Source: Rhodospirillales bacterium (GTDB taxonomy: Bacteria; Pseudomonadota; Alphaproteobacteria; Rhodospirillales; Casp-alpha2). From it: a stretch of DNA of 64,000 nucleotides. Location of the stretch: contig JABMNT010000121.1 of assembly GCA_013203595.1 (NCBI GenBank), positions 1-64,000 of the forward strand. The letters run 5' to 3'. Shown one piece after another: positions 64,000 to 64,000 of the stretch (the first letter of the stretch is position 1; each line of letters begins with the position of its first letter). Both the position numbers and the translations under genes were made by a program. The notes under the pieces were generated by a model that worked only from the letters and a program-made list of their open reading frames with translations, had not been told where the DNA came from and ran no database searches.

Positions 64000-64000
64000 T

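Noticed and set aside
1-64000. tRNA, rRNA, CRISPR, insertion sequences or known riboswitches
   Set aside because: Looked for cloverleaf arms, repeat-spacer arrays and transposase or integrase genes in gene-free stretches; none could be supported by eye.

Overview
The window reads as a chromosomal segment of a G+C-rich, free-living alphaproteobacterium. Pointers are a chvE-gguABC sugar-import locus with its divergent GbpR-type LysR regulator, a hopanoid side-chain cluster (hpnL-I-J-K), two TRAP transporters, three enolase-superfamily acid-sugar dehydratases and an inositol (iolD) locus. A Rhodospirillales-like or related marine/soil lineage fits, but the sequence alone does not fix the genus. 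No rRNA, tRNA, CRISPR array, transposase or integrase was recognised.

Layout: 1-3.7 kb, end of a peptide-type ABC ATPase and two enolase-superfamily dehydratases (one glucarate dehydratase-like). 3.9-7.5 kb, a degenerate-EAL signalling protein and a convergent cobalamin/FeS reductive-dehalogenase homologue with an internally duplicated core. 7.5-14.7 kb, gbpR / chvE-gguA-gguB-gguC and a pirin. 14.7-19.3 kb, a lower-G+C accessory island holding a very large CHAT (caspase-like) membrane receptor and a small two-helix membrane protein; a gene remnant marks its left edge. 19.3-25.5 kb, an O-methyltransferase with an in-frame stop, a PhyH dioxygenase and iolD, divergent from two Gfo/Idh/MocA dehydrogenases. 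26-28 kb, fcl and gmd for GDP-L-fucose. 28.2-33 kb, a lower-G+C TRAP transporter operon with two extra membrane proteins. 33-47 kb, small-molecule catabolism and transport genes, including a broken msrA. 47-53.1 kb, hpnLIJK flanked by two CDP-alcohol phosphatidyltransferases. 53.1-56.2 kb, a frameshifted LysE gene, a DUF2798-like protein, a histidine kinase and a YHS protein. 56.4-64 kb, one long minus-strand operon: TRAP permeases, four dehydrogenases and a two-subunit aconitase X.

Most of the window serves uptake and oxidation of sugars, sugar acids and related organic acids. In two places, and probably a third at the right edge, a rho-independent terminator sits between a transporter's binding-protein gene and its permease or ATPase genes, which would make the binding protein more abundant.

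The best candidate for an undescribed system is the island pair at 14.9-19.0 kb. An extracytoplasmic beta-propeller sensor resembling those of hybrid two-component systems is joined through one membrane helix to a cytosolic CHAT protease with its His-Cys dyad intact. Twenty bases downstream lies a two-helix membrane protein that could be its substrate or effector. Other items worth checking are the duplicated reductive dehalogenase, the phosphatidyltransferase-flanked hopanoid cluster, the aconitase X operon of unknown substrate, and three genes broken by small lesions.
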